A stretch of 8,019 nt of DNA, from positions 1 through 8,019 of the forward strand of contig DASRPA010000239.1 of NCBI GenBank assembly GCA_035646635.1, given 5' to 3'. The notes beneath the pieces were generated by a model that saw only the letters and a program-made list of their open reading frames with translations, was not told the origin of the DNA and did no database searches. A program made the position numbers and the translations under genes. Below are positions 1-6,784 of the stretch, in pieces. Source of the stretch: JACDAL01 sp035646635 (GTDB lineage Bacteria > Actinomycetota > CADDZG01 > WHSQ01). The first letter of the stretch is position 1. Every line of letters begins with the position of its first letter.

Positions 1-170
1 AGACTCCCTTCGTGACCCGCGATGCCCGAAGTGGGCATGCCGTCGATGGCGGAGTAGGGGATCGGGCTGGCTTCGGTGAGCGAGCGGCCGAGGTCGGACA
101 GCCCCGAGCCCAGCACCACGGCGACGCGCCACGATTTGGAACCGGTGACGGCCCCGATTGCGCTGGTCAC
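1..170 (-). CDS. Purine nucleoside phosphorylase, N-terminal 56 codons (partial)
   Basis: The protein would cleave purine (deoxy)nucleosides with phosphate to free base plus (deoxy)ribose-1-phosphate in the cytosol. The visible part carries the opening motif of trimeric PNPs (PNP_UDP_1 family): VVLGSGLSDL at residues 18-27 (phosphate-binding loop), then IPYSAIDGMPTSGIAGHEGS at 37-56, matching the family pattern VLGSGLG...IPY..IPGFP.STV.GH.G. I choose the GTG at 170: it places the usual ~20 residues before LGSG and has GAGG eight bases upstream (179-182). The frame stays open upstream to a TGA in the first repeat copy, with another GTG there, but that extension has no PNP character. The GTG overlaps the TGA of an upstream micro-ORF (GTGA). 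It is the last visible gene of the nucleoside salvage operon and continues past the left edge. The family call is firm; exact substrate range cannot be judged from this fragment. Confidence 0.87.
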   Translation of the reverse strand, partial: MTSAIGAVTGSKSWRVAVVLGSGLSDLGRSLTEASPIPYSAIDGMPTSGIAGHEGS

Positions 171-247
171 GGAGCAGACCTCGAACCCCAAGCCACCGTC
201 GGCCGCGACCAGTTGGAACCGGTGGCGGCCTCGATCGGGCTGGTCAC
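167..247 (-). other. Candidate 26-residue micro-ORF 2 in the second repeat unit
   Basis: GTG at 247, TGA at 169-167, 26 residues. GAGG lies eight bases before the start (256-259). The start overlaps the TGA of micro-ORF 1 and the stop overlaps the GTG of PNP, both as GTGA. The peptide resembles a PNP N-terminus that never reaches the enzyme: it keeps R-P-T-V-A (15-19) and G-S-R (21-23), where active PNPs have RPxVAVVLGSG. It could be a translated coupling or leader peptide, or simply a degenerate duplicate. Translation is not shown by the sequence. Confidence 0.4.
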
Positions 248-324
248 GGACCGAACCTCGAGCCACGAGTCACCGTCGGCCGCGACCCGCCGGATCCGGT
301 GGTGGCCCCGATCGGGTTCGTCAC
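244..324 (-). other. Candidate 26-residue micro-ORF 1 in the first repeat unit
   Basis: GTG at 324, TGA at 246-244, 26 residues. The start overlaps the stop of the pyrimidine nucleoside phosphorylase (GTGA, 321-324), so ribosomes finishing that gene could reinitiate here. The peptide is about 17/26 identical to micro-ORF 2. The upstream sequence has only a weak GAGC rather than GAGG. The original PNP start was probably coupled to the phosphorylase at this GTGA. Whether it is still used is unknown. Confidence 0.38.
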
Positions 325-1598
325 GACCCGATTCGCTCGAGCACCAACGGCGCCGGCTCGCCCGGCTCCGGTGCGATGTCGACCGCCCCCTCGAGCGCCT
401 GCAGCGCGGCGGCGAAGCGCCCCGGGTCGTCGGCGTGGAGCTCCAGCAGGGGCTCTGAGGCAGAGACTTCGTCGCCGGGTTTCTTGAGGCAGACGACGCC
501 GGCGCCGGGACTGACGGGATCCTCCTTACGGGCGCGCCCCGCCCCCAGCCGCCACGCGCACACCCCCACGGCGCGGGCGTCGAGTCTGGTCACGAAGCCC
601 GCTGCGCCCGCCTCGAACACCATTCGCTCGGGCGCCTCCGGCAGGGGGCGGTCGGGATCGCCGCCCTGGGCCGTCACCATGGCCCGAAACCTCTCGAGCG
701 CGGCCCCCGATCTCACTGCGGCGCGTGGATCCCCATCGATCCCGGCGAGCTCGAGCATGACCTCGGCCAGCGCGTAGGTGACCTCGGTCACGTCGTCGGG
801 GCCGCTGCCCGCCAAGATGTCCAGGGACTCCGCTACCTCGAGGGCGTTGCCCGCCGTCCTGCCGAGGGGTGTCTCCATGTTGGTCAGCAGCGCCACGGTC
901 TTGATCCCGTGCGCGTCGCCCAGTGCCACCATCGTTTCGGCCAACGCGCGCGCCTGGGAAAAATCGGGCAGGAACGCTCCCGAGCCGACCTTCACGTCCA
1001 AGACGAGGGCCGAGGCACCTTCGGCGATCTTCTTGGACATGATCGAGGACGCGATCAGAGGGATCGACTCGACCGTGCCGGTGACGTCGCGCAGGGCGTA
1101 GAGCTTTTTGTCCGCGGGCGCCAGCCCAGCCCCCGCTGCGCAGATAACGCAGCCTTCCCGCTCCAGCACCGAGATCATCTCGGCCGAGGACAGCTCGGCC
1201 CTGAAGCCCGGGATCGTCTCGAGCTTGTCGAGCGTGCCCCCGGTGTGCCCCAGCCCCCGGCCCGACAGCATGGGAACGGCTGCGCCGCAGGCCGCGACTA
1301 TCGGCGCCAGCGGCAGCGAGACCTTGTCACCCACTCCTCCGGTTGAGTGCTTGTCGACGGTCGGTGCAGGGATCGAGGAGAGGTCGAGGCGCTCGCCGGA
1401 GGCGATCATCGCCGCGGTCCACTGCGCCAGCTCGTGATCGGCCATGCCCCGCCACACGATCGCCATGAGCAGGGCGGAGGCCTGCTCGTGAGCGACCTCG
1501 TCGGCGGTGTAGGCGTTCACGAACCAACTGATCTGCTCCTCGGTGAGCGTGCCTCCGTCGCGCTTCGTCCGAATGAGGTCGACCGCGTGCAAGCTCAT
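321..1598 (-). CDS. deoA: Thymidine / pyrimidine-nucleoside phosphorylase
   Basis: Catalyses phosphorolysis of thymidine and deoxyuridine (possibly uridine) to base plus sugar-1-phosphate. It is a 425-residue cytosolic enzyme of glycosyltransferase family 3 fold. Visible motifs are the phosphate loop KHSTGGVGDK (83-92), the family signature SGRGLGHTGGTLDKLE (112-127), and the pyrimidine-binding stretch LRDVTGTVESIPLIASSIMS (169-188) followed by KK at 189-190; R170, S185 and K189 correspond to E. coli R171, S186 and K190. A C-terminal alpha/beta domain follows. The ATG at 1598 is chosen because SLHAVDLIRTKRDG is the normal N-terminus; the longer open frame upstream only shadows the deaminase gene. 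The start overlaps the deaminase stop (ATGA) and the stop overlaps a GTG (GTGA). Strict thymidine phosphorylase (DeoA) and broader pyrimidine phosphorylase (Pdp) cannot be separated here. Confidence 0.95.
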   Translation of the reverse strand: MSLHAVDLIRTKRDGGTLTEEQISWFVNAYTADEVAHEQASALLMAIVWRGMADHELAQWTAAMIASGERLDLSSIPAPTVDKHSTGGVGDKVSLPLAPIVAACGAAVPMLSGRGLGHTGGTLDKLETIPGFRAELSSAEMISVLEREGCVICAAGAGLAPADKKLYALRDVTGTVESIPLIASSIMSKKIAEGASALVLDVKVGSGAFLPDFSQARALAETMVALGDAHGIKTVALLTNMETPLGRTAGNALEVAESLDILAGSGPDDVTEVTYALAEVMLELAGIDGDPRAAVRSGAALERFRAMVTAQGGDPDRPLPEAPERMVFEAGAAGFVTRLDARAVGVCAWRLGAGRARKEDPVSPGAGVVCLKKPGDEVSASEPLLELHADDPGRFAAALQALEGAVDIAPEPGEPAPLVLERIGS

Positions 1599-1996
1599 GA
1601 ATGCTGTTCGAGGTCGGAAGAGGAGAACGAGCGCGGCAGCAGCTCTGCCAGCTCCAGCGGTCCGTCGGCGGAATGGACGAGCAGCTCCTCTCCGCCCGCT
1701 TCCAGCAAGAGCTGGCGACAACGGCCACACGGCATCAGAAGCTCGCCACGGCCGTCGACGCACACCACCGCCACGAGACGGCCCCCGCCGGTGGAGTGCA
1801 GCGCCGAGACAAGCCCGCACTCGGCGCAGAGCCCGAGACCGTAGGTGGCGTTCTCGACGTTACAGGCGCTCAGGATGCGGCCGTCGTCGACCAGCCCGGC
1901 GGCCCCCACGGGGAAGTGCGAGTAGGGGGCATAGGCGCGCTCCGAGGCCTCGATCGCGGCCGCCCGCAGCGCGCCCCAGTGGACCGTTTGCGGCAC
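1595..1996 (-). CDS. cdd: Cytidine deaminase
   Basis: Hydrolytic deamination of cytidine/deoxycytidine to uridine/deoxyuridine, feeding the phosphorylase encoded next. At 133 residues it is the normal length of the small homotetrameric class. Zinc ligands are C57 (in CAE, with catalytic E59) and C90/C93 in PCGRC (89-93), the all-cysteine set typical of tetrameric enzymes. The substrate-binding CNVENATYG (45-53) and N-terminal AYAPYSHFPVGAA (21-33) are conserved. The start is GTG at 1996, two bases after the stop of the upstream permease gene, and no better start exists before AYAPYS. No clear Shine-Dalgarno is seen, so translation is probably coupled. The stop overlaps the next ATG. The C-terminal serine-rich tail (about 122-133) is unremarkable. 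Confidence 0.96.
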   Translation of the reverse strand: MPQTVHWGALRAAAIEASERAYAPYSHFPVGAAGLVDDGRILSACNVENATYGLGLCAECGLVSALHSTGGGRLVAVVCVDGRGELLMPCGRCRQLLLEAGGEELLVHSADGPLELAELLPRSFSSSDLEQHS

Positions 1997-1998
1997 CG

Positions 1999-2937
1999 TC
2001 AGGTGGCGGCGCCTTCGTAGGCGCGGCCCGCGGCAGCCGGGGGTTGGACCCGTCCCACGAAGCCGGCGATGGCGATGATCGTGACCACGTAGGGGATCAT
2101 GCGGATGAACTCCTCGGGTAACAAGTTGACGACCGGAGCATCATTCAGCCGCAGGGGGATGGCCTGGGCGATCCCGAAGAGGAGTGCGCCTGCCATGAGC
2201 CGCAGCGGCTGCCAGTTGCCCAGGATCAGGGCCGCCAGGGCGATGAACCCAAGACCCTGTGTCTGGCCCTCGCGGAAGAGCCCGTTGATCTCGATCGCCA
2301 GGAAGGCTCCTGCAAGGCCTGCCAGGGCGCCGGATATCGCCACTCCGGCGTAGCGCAGCGGCCAGACCCTTACCCCCAAGGAGGCGGCGGCCTCGGGATT
2401 CTCGCCGGCTGAGCGGAGCCGGAGGCCGAAGCGAGTCCGGTTGAGCACGAACAGGGCGGGAATCGTCATCAAGAACGCCACCAGGACAACCGGCGACATG
2501 CCCTTGAACGCCTGCCCCAGTCCCAGGGGAAGTGAGGACAACAGCGGGATGTTGATAGTGGCGAAGTCGGGGATTCCGGGATCGGACTGAGTCGCCTGGC
2601 CGAAGAAAAGCTGGGACAGAAAGCGAGCCAGGCCGACCGCGACCAAGTTGATCACGACGCCCGAGACGATGTGGTCGACCTTGAAGGTCACCGTGGCGAG
2701 CGCGTGGACGAGTGAGAACAGAAGTCCCGCGGCAGCTCCCGTCACGAGTCCAGCGACGGGGCCGTAGGTGACCGTGCCCCACGCGCCCATGACGGTACCG
2801 ACGATCATCATGCCTTCGAGCCCGATGTTGACGATGCCGGAGCGCTCGCTGAACAGACCCCCGAGGCCGGTCAGATAGATGATCGTGAAGTAGCGCAGGC
2901 CCAGGGCGATGGCGGCGCCCAGGTCGATTAGGGGCAT
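1999..2937 (-). CDS. nupQ: Nucleoside ABC transporter permease (NupQ type)
   Basis: Second of the two permeases forming the membrane channel of a nucleoside importer. It has 312 residues and is largely hydrophobic, of the BPD_transp_2 superfamily. The ERSGIVNIGLEGMM stretch (31-44) is the hallmark of the BMP-linked nucleoside permeases, followed by VDHIVSGVVINLVAVG (87-102). The remainder is a series of hydrophobic helices (roughly eight or more), with the hydrophilic stretch NRTRFGLRLRSAGENPEAAA in the third quarter as a likely cytoplasmic, ATPase-contacting loop. The ATG at 2937 shares its A with the TGA of the upstream permease (TGATG), which points to coupled synthesis. The role comes from family and operon context; the exact nucleoside transported is not visible. 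Confidence 0.93.
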   Translation of the reverse strand: MPLIDLGAAIALGLRYFTIIYLTGLGGLFSERSGIVNIGLEGMMIVGTVMGAWGTVTYGPVAGLVTGAAAGLLFSLVHALATVTFKVDHIVSGVVINLVAVGLARFLSQLFFGQATQSDPGIPDFATINIPLLSSLPLGLGQAFKGMSPVVLVAFLMTIPALFVLNRTRFGLRLRSAGENPEAAASLGVRVWPLRYAGVAISGALAGLAGAFLAIEINGLFREGQTQGLGFIALAALILGNWQPLRLMAGALLFGIAQAIPLRLNDAPVVNLLPEEFIRMIPYVVTIIAIAGFVGRVQPPAAAGRAYEGAAT

Positions 2938-4073
2938 CAGCTAGCCGCCTGTCCGAGCTGGGCTTGACGGCGCCGGGCGAGAGCGCGGCTCACGAGCTCG
3001 TAGGCGACCACGACCGACAGAATCAGGATCCCTTGCAGGATGATGAGGATCTCGATCGGCAGCTCCGTCAGAATGGCGAGTCCGTCCTGGCCTCTGAGCA
3101 ACATGCCGAAGAGGATGGCCGCCAAGGGGATGCCGGCGGGGTGATTGCGTCCCAGGAATGCGACTGCGATCCCGCTGAAGCCGAGCCCCGTCTCATAGTT
3201 CGATCCGAGGTAGCCGGTGTCTCCGAGGATGTGGTTGAGACCAACGAGCCCCGCCAGAGCCCCGGACATCAGGAAGATCTTGATCTGGGTTCCTCCGATC
3301 GAGACGCCGCCGGCCTCGGCGGAGCCCGGGGAAGACCCGACCGCGCGCACCTCGTAGCCGAGCCGGGTCCGAAACATCATGAACCACACGGCCACGCACA
3401 CCACCAGCGCGATCGGAAACAACCATGTGAGGTGGACGATCGAGTCGGGGATGACGTCCTCAATGCCCAATGAAGTCGCGAGGTTGGGAACCAGGGCCGA
3501 CTGCGGGAAGTCCTCTGTTCTAAGGTCTGTGGTCGTCACGTCCGAACGCAGCGGGTGGAGTATCAGCCACGCCACCAAGCTGACCGCGATGCCGTTCATC
3601 ATGATCGTCGTGACGACTTCATGCGCTCCGGTCTTGACCTTGAGTACGGCCGGCACCGCGGCCCACAGCATGGCTCCCGCCATCGCCGCCACGACCACCA
3701 GCGGCAACAGGAGCGCCGTAGGTAGCCCGCTCATATAAATGGCTGCACCGGCGGCCGCAGCCATTCCCACGATGTACTGGCCCTCGACGCCGATGTTGAA
3801 GAGACCGGCTTTGAACGCGACCGCGACCGCCAGTCCCGAGTAGATCAGGGGCGTGGCGTTCTCGAGAACGATCGCGAAGTCCTGGGGCCGCGAGGTACCG
3901 AACGCCCACACCGTGCGATACACGAATACGGGGTCCTCGCCGTAGGCGATGACGATCACAGCGCCGATCAAAGCCGCGAACGCGAACGCGCCGGTCAGGG
4001 CGATCATCTGAGAGATCAGGAAGTCGATCCACTCGGGCCTTTCGCGCGGCTGAGTGACAGCCTCGGTCGCCAT
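2937..4073 (-). CDS. nupP: Nucleoside ABC transporter permease (NupP type)
   Basis: First permease of the importer, 378 residues. A short hydrophilic N-terminus is followed by a membrane segment at about 20-44, an external stretch, and then the family motif GLFNIGVEGQYIVG (90-103) between hydrophobic helices. GAHEVVTTIMMNGIA (149-163) and the hydrophilic loop RTRLGYEVRAVGSSPGSAEA are typical of this class; the latter matches the corresponding loop of the second permease. The tail is basic (RALARRRQ). The ATG at 4073 overlaps the ATPase stop as TGATG, and a strong GGGAGG lies seven bases upstream (4081-4086). The external loop between the helices near residues 175-215 is longer than in the partner permease, as usual for the NupP-like subunit. 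Confidence 0.93.
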   Translation of the reverse strand: MATEAVTQPRERPEWIDFLISQMIALTGAFAFAALIGAVIVIAYGEDPVFVYRTVWAFGTSRPQDFAIVLENATPLIYSGLAVAVAFKAGLFNIGVEGQYIVGMAAAAGAAIYMSGLPTALLLPLVVVAAMAGAMLWAAVPAVLKVKTGAHEVVTTIMMNGIAVSLVAWLILHPLRSDVTTTDLRTEDFPQSALVPNLATSLGIEDVIPDSIVHLTWLFPIALVVCVAVWFMMFRTRLGYEVRAVGSSPGSAEAGGVSIGGTQIKIFLMSGALAGLVGLNHILGDTGYLGSNYETGLGFSGIAVAFLGRNHPAGIPLAAILFGMLLRGQDGLAILTELPIEILIILQGILILSVVVAYELVSRALARRRQAQLGQAAS

Positions 4074-5617
4074 CAGCTCGCCTCCCTCTGGGCTCCCCTG
4101 CCCCCGGTCATGCCGATGCCTATTTTCTCCGGGGGGTCCTGCGGAGAGTACTCACCGGTGATCCGGCCCTCGTAGATCGTGACGATTCGATCCGAGAGCT
4201 CGTAGATCTCGTCCAGCTCGGCCGAGATCAGAAGCACCGCACGTCCCGCTTCCTTCTGCTCGAGGATCTGCTTCCACACGAACTCGATCGCCCCCACGTC
4301 CAGACCTCGCGTGGGTTGCTGCGCGATCAACAGCCGGGGGTCGTTCTCCAGCTCTCTGGCTAGGATCAGCTTCTGCTGGTTTCCTCCGGACAGCGTGGAC
4401 GCCTCGTTTCCGATGCTGCGGGCGCGCACGTCAAACTCCTTGATGAGCCTCCTTGCCAGCTCCTTGATCTTCTTGATGGCGAGGGCTCCCCAACCGCCCA
4501 GGTACTGCGCGCGCGACTGCTGGCCGAGCACCGAGTTCTCCCACAGGGTCATGTTCAGCACCAGACCTCGCTCGTGGCGGTCCTCGGGCACGAAGGCGCA
4601 GCCGAGGCTGCGATTCTGTCTGACCGATCGTCCGGTTATGTCTTTTCCATCTAGTGTGATTCGCCCCGAGTCGGGCGGCCGCAGCCCTATCAGCACCTCC
4701 GCCAGCTCGCGCTGTCCGTTGCCCTCGACCCCGGCAATGCCGAGGATCTCGCCGGCCGCCACTCGGAGATCGACGTCGTGCAGCTTGCCGGCGAGGTTCA
4801 AGCCCTCTACCTGGAGCAGCGGCTCCCCCGAATCGACATCGGGCTTCTCGAGGCGGAACAGCACCTCGCGGCCGACCATCATCTCGGCGAGCCTCTCTTT
4901 GCTCGTGTCCGAAGGAGTCGTCTCGCCCACGACCTTGCCCCGCCGCAACACCGTGATGCGATCGGCTATGGCGAGCACTTCGTCGAGCTTGTGAGAAATG
5001 AACACGATCGTCTTGCCGTCGTCCTTTAGCGCGCGGAGGTTCTCGAACAGGTCCTTGGTCTCGGCCGGCGTGAGCACTGCGGTGGGCTCGTCGAGGATGA
5101 GCACGTCCACTCCCCGGAACAGCGCCTTCAGGATCTCGACGCGCTGCTGCTCTCCCACCGAGAGGTCGTCGATCCTTTTGCGCGCGTCGACCTTGAACCC
5201 GTAGCCCTGAGCCTGTTCTTCGATGTCCTTGACCGCGCGATCGAGATCGACCAAGGAGCCTCCCTCGGCGCCGAGGATGATGTTCTCGGCCACGGTGAAG
5301 CGATCGACCAGCACGAAGTGCTGATGCACCATGCCGATCCCGAGTGCGAGGGCGGCGCGCGGCGAATTGATCTTGACCTCTTTGCCACGCACCTCGATGC
5401 GGCCCCCATCGGGCGGATAGAGGCCGTATAGCACCCTCATCAAAGTCGACTTCCCGGCGCCGTTCTCGCCGATCAGGGCGTGAATCTCCCCCTTTTCGAG
5501 CGTGAGGTCGACCGCGTCGTTGGCAACGACTCCGGGGAAGCGCTTCGTGACCTGGTGCAGCGCGATCAGCGGAACGCCGGAGCGCTCCGCGTCGTCGCCC
5601 GTCGCCGGCTCGGCCAC
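4073..5617 (-). CDS. nupO: Nucleoside ABC transporter ATPase, two nucleotide-binding domains (NupO type)
   Basis: Energises nucleoside import at the inner face of the membrane. It has 514 residues with two fused ABC domains. Domain 1 is canonical: Walker A GENGAGKST (50-58), Q-loop Q99, signature LSVGEQ (152-157), Walker B DVLILDEP (171-178), switch H209. Domain 2 is degenerate: its P-loop region GVEGNGQRE (296-304) lacks the GKS/T, the signature LSGGNQ (409-414) is intact, the Walker B region reads LLIAQQP (429-435) with Gln in place of the catalytic Glu, and the H-loop position is not His (SAELDE). This asymmetry is normal for the sugar/nucleoside double-ATPase family. The start is GTG at 5617, 11 bases after the BMP stop; no good Shine-Dalgarno is visible, but VPLIALHQVTKRFPGVVAND is the usual N-terminus. 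Confidence 0.95.
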   Translation of the reverse strand: MAEPATGDDAERSGVPLIALHQVTKRFPGVVANDAVDLTLEKGEIHALIGENGAGKSTLMRVLYGLYPPDGGRIEVRGKEVKINSPRAALALGIGMVHQHFVLVDRFTVAENIILGAEGGSLVDLDRAVKDIEEQAQGYGFKVDARKRIDDLSVGEQQRVEILKALFRGVDVLILDEPTAVLTPAETKDLFENLRALKDDGKTIVFISHKLDEVLAIADRITVLRRGKVVGETTPSDTSKERLAEMMVGREVLFRLEKPDVDSGEPLLQVEGLNLAGKLHDVDLRVAAGEILGIAGVEGNGQRELAEVLIGLRPPDSGRITLDGKDITGRSVRQNRSLGCAFVPEDRHERGLVLNMTLWENSVLGQQSRAQYLGGWGALAIKKIKELARRLIKEFDVRARSIGNEASTLSGGNQQKLILARELENDPRLLIAQQPTRGLDVGAIEFVWKQILEQKEAGRAVLLISAELDEIYELSDRIVTIYEGRITGEYSPQDPPEKIGIGMTGGRGAQREAS

Positions 5618-5628
5618 GTGGGGCCCGC

Positions 5629-6714
5629 CTAGCCCCCGGGCTCGATGGGCACCTTGATCTCGCCGCTCACGATCTGCTTCTTGTAGTCCTCGAGCTTCGT
5701 CTGTATGTCCTTGGACAGGAGCTGCTCGTTGTCGTTGTATTCATTGACCGCGTAGCCCACACCCTGCTCGGCGAGGCCGAAGACGTGGGTCCCCGGCTTG
5801 AACGAACCCTCCGCGACCTGCTGGATGGCGTCGTGCACCGCGGTATCGACGCGCTTGAGCATCGAGGTCAGGATTAGCTTCTGCTGTTCCGGGCTGGCGG
5901 TCAGAGATTGATCGGAGTCGACGCCGATGGCGAGCTTGTTCTGGGACACGGCGGCCTTGAACAGGCCCGAGCCGGATAGCCCCGCGGCGTGGTAGACGAT
6001 GTCGGCGCCCCCGTCGTACATCGAGTTCGCCAGCGCCTCTCCCTTGGTCGGGTCTACGAACGCCTGGGTGGTGTCGCCGATGTACTCGACGAGGATCTCG
6101 ATGTCGGGGTTGACGGCCTGGGCGCCGGCCGCGTACCCGGCCTCGAACTTCTCGATCAGTCCCGTGCCCTGTTGCCCGCCGAGAAAGCCGATGGTGCCGG
6201 CCTCGCTCTTCAGCGCGGCCGCGGCGCCCACCAGGAAGCTGCCCTCGTGCTCCTTGAAGGTGAGGTTTGAGACGTTCTCGCACGGCTTGTCAAGGCAGGC
6301 AAAGCCGTCGACGATCGCGAAGTTCGTCTCGGGGAAGTCGGGGGCGACCTTCTGGATGCCTTCCGAGAAGGCGAAGCCCACCGGGACTACCAGGTCGGCG
6401 CCTTGCTCGGCGAGGTTCACGGCATTGTCGTCGCGGTTCGAGCCGGACTGATTGGCTTCGAGCTCGTCGGTGTTTTCCTCGGCCACCAAGCTCTCGTCGA
6501 TAGCCGCCTGCAGACCCCGGTAGGCGGCGTCGTTGAAGGACTGGTCGCCGCGGCCCCCCACGTCATATGCGAGCCCCACCTGGACGTCACTGCCGCCACT
6601 GTCTCCGCCGTTTCCCCCTCCGCTGGGGGAGGTGTCGGCGGGGTTACCGCCGCCGCACGCGGCCGTTACGAGCGCCAGCGCTATGCCGGCCATCAAAGTT
6701 CTCTTAGTCCCCAA
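5629..6714 (-). CDS. nupN: BMP-family nucleoside-binding lipoprotein of the ABC importer
   Basis: Captures nucleosides outside the membrane and delivers them to the permeases. It has 361 residues. A lipoprotein signal peptide is visible: basic n-region K4/R5, hydrophobic core, lipobox VTAAC with the lipidated C20. A Gly/Ser-rich tether (about 21-42) precedes the folded domain. The BMP (PnrA-like) signature is clear: VGLAYDVGGRGDQSFNDAAY (46-65), then VVPVGFAFSEG and GFLGGQQGTGL. The TTG at 6714 is chosen because AGGAGG sits seven bases upstream (6722-6727) and the resulting n-region carries the needed positive charges. An ATG at 6693 would leave a signal peptide with no charged n-region. It is the first gene of the leftward operon, fed by the divergent promoter region. 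Purine versus pyrimidine preference cannot be read from the sequence. Confidence 0.95.
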   Translation of the reverse strand: MGTKRTLMAGIALALVTAACGGGNPADTSPSGGGNGGDSGGSDVQVGLAYDVGGRGDQSFNDAAYRGLQAAIDESLVAEENTDELEANQSGSNRDDNAVNLAEQGADLVVPVGFAFSEGIQKVAPDFPETNFAIVDGFACLDKPCENVSNLTFKEHEGSFLVGAAAALKSEAGTIGFLGGQQGTGLIEKFEAGYAAGAQAVNPDIEILVEYIGDTTQAFVDPTKGEALANSMYDGGADIVYHAAGLSGSGLFKAAVSQNKLAIGVDSDQSLTASPEQQKLILTSMLKRVDTAVHDAIQQVAEGSFKPGTHVFGLAEQGVGYAVNEYNDNEQLLSKDIQTKLEDYKKQIVSGEIKVPIEPGG

Positions 6715-6721
6715 CTTCCAG

Positions 6722-6727
6722 CCTCCT
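6722..6727 (-). promoter_or_regulatory. Strong ribosome binding site deciding the TTG start of the BMP gene
   Basis: AGGAGG on the minus strand, seven bases from the TTG at 6714. It is the best Shine-Dalgarno match of the leftward operon and supports the rare start codon over the ATG 21 bases downstream. Confidence 0.8.
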
Positions 6728-6755
6728 GGGTCTCCCCGGTTGCTCCCCGCCCACT

Positions 6756-6772
6756 CCTACTCGGGTAGTAGG
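6756..6772. promoter_or_regulatory. Candidate operator: inverted repeat CCTACT-N5-AGTAGG
   Basis: Perfect 6-bp arms around a 5-bp centre (CGGGT), upstream of the TATAGA box and upstream of the BMP start on the other strand. Size and position suit a dimeric repressor able to control both directions. No regulator gene is visible in the window, and a 6-bp-arm dyad can arise by chance. Confidence 0.35.
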
Positions 6773-6773
6773 T

Positions 6774-6784
6774 CTGCTCAGCAG
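6774..6784. promoter_or_regulatory. Candidate operator: inverted repeat CTGCT-C-AGCAG
   Basis: A perfect 5-bp-arm dyad with a single central base, one base after the first inverted repeat and directly before TATAGA. It may be a second half of a composite operator, or chance. Confidence 0.28.

Larger units (their letters stand above)
94..324 (-). repeat. Three tandem 77-bp copies of the PNP translation-start region
   Basis: Read on the minus strand, units start at GTG 324, GTG 247 and GTG 170, exactly 77 bp apart and without spacers. By eye, unit 1 versus unit 2 matches at about 62 of 77 bases. Unit 2 versus unit 3 matches at about 34 of the first 40 bases and fades after that, where unit 3 becomes the real PNP coding sequence. 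All units begin GTGAC and share the core CCGGNTCC. The translated units 2 and 3 align without gaps (V-T-S-x-I-x-A-x-T-G-S, then V and G-S near positions 18-22), so the repeat looks like the first ~77 bases of PNP duplicated twice in tandem. The divergence shows the duplication is old, not an assembly stutter. Confidence 0.88.

Noticed and set aside
94..324. The 77-bp tandem units as a CRISPR array
   Set aside because: The units follow each other without unique spacers, diverge by ~20 percent, and match the adjacent PNP coding start.
12..777. Long plus-strand open frames over the PNP/phosphorylase end
   Set aside because: They are Arg/Pro/Ser-rich shadows of GC-rich minus-strand coding sequence, with no recognisable domain.
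1599..1820. A 74-residue N-terminal extension of the pyrimidine phosphorylase
   Set aside because: It lies entirely over the cytidine deaminase gene in another frame, has no family similarity, and the ATG at 1598 gives the normal N-terminus with an ATGA overlap.
4073..5617. Degenerate second ATPase domain as a sign of gene decay
   Set aside because: Missing Walker A Lys and Gln in place of the Walker B Glu are normal in this double-domain nucleoside/sugar ATPase family, and domain 1 is intact.
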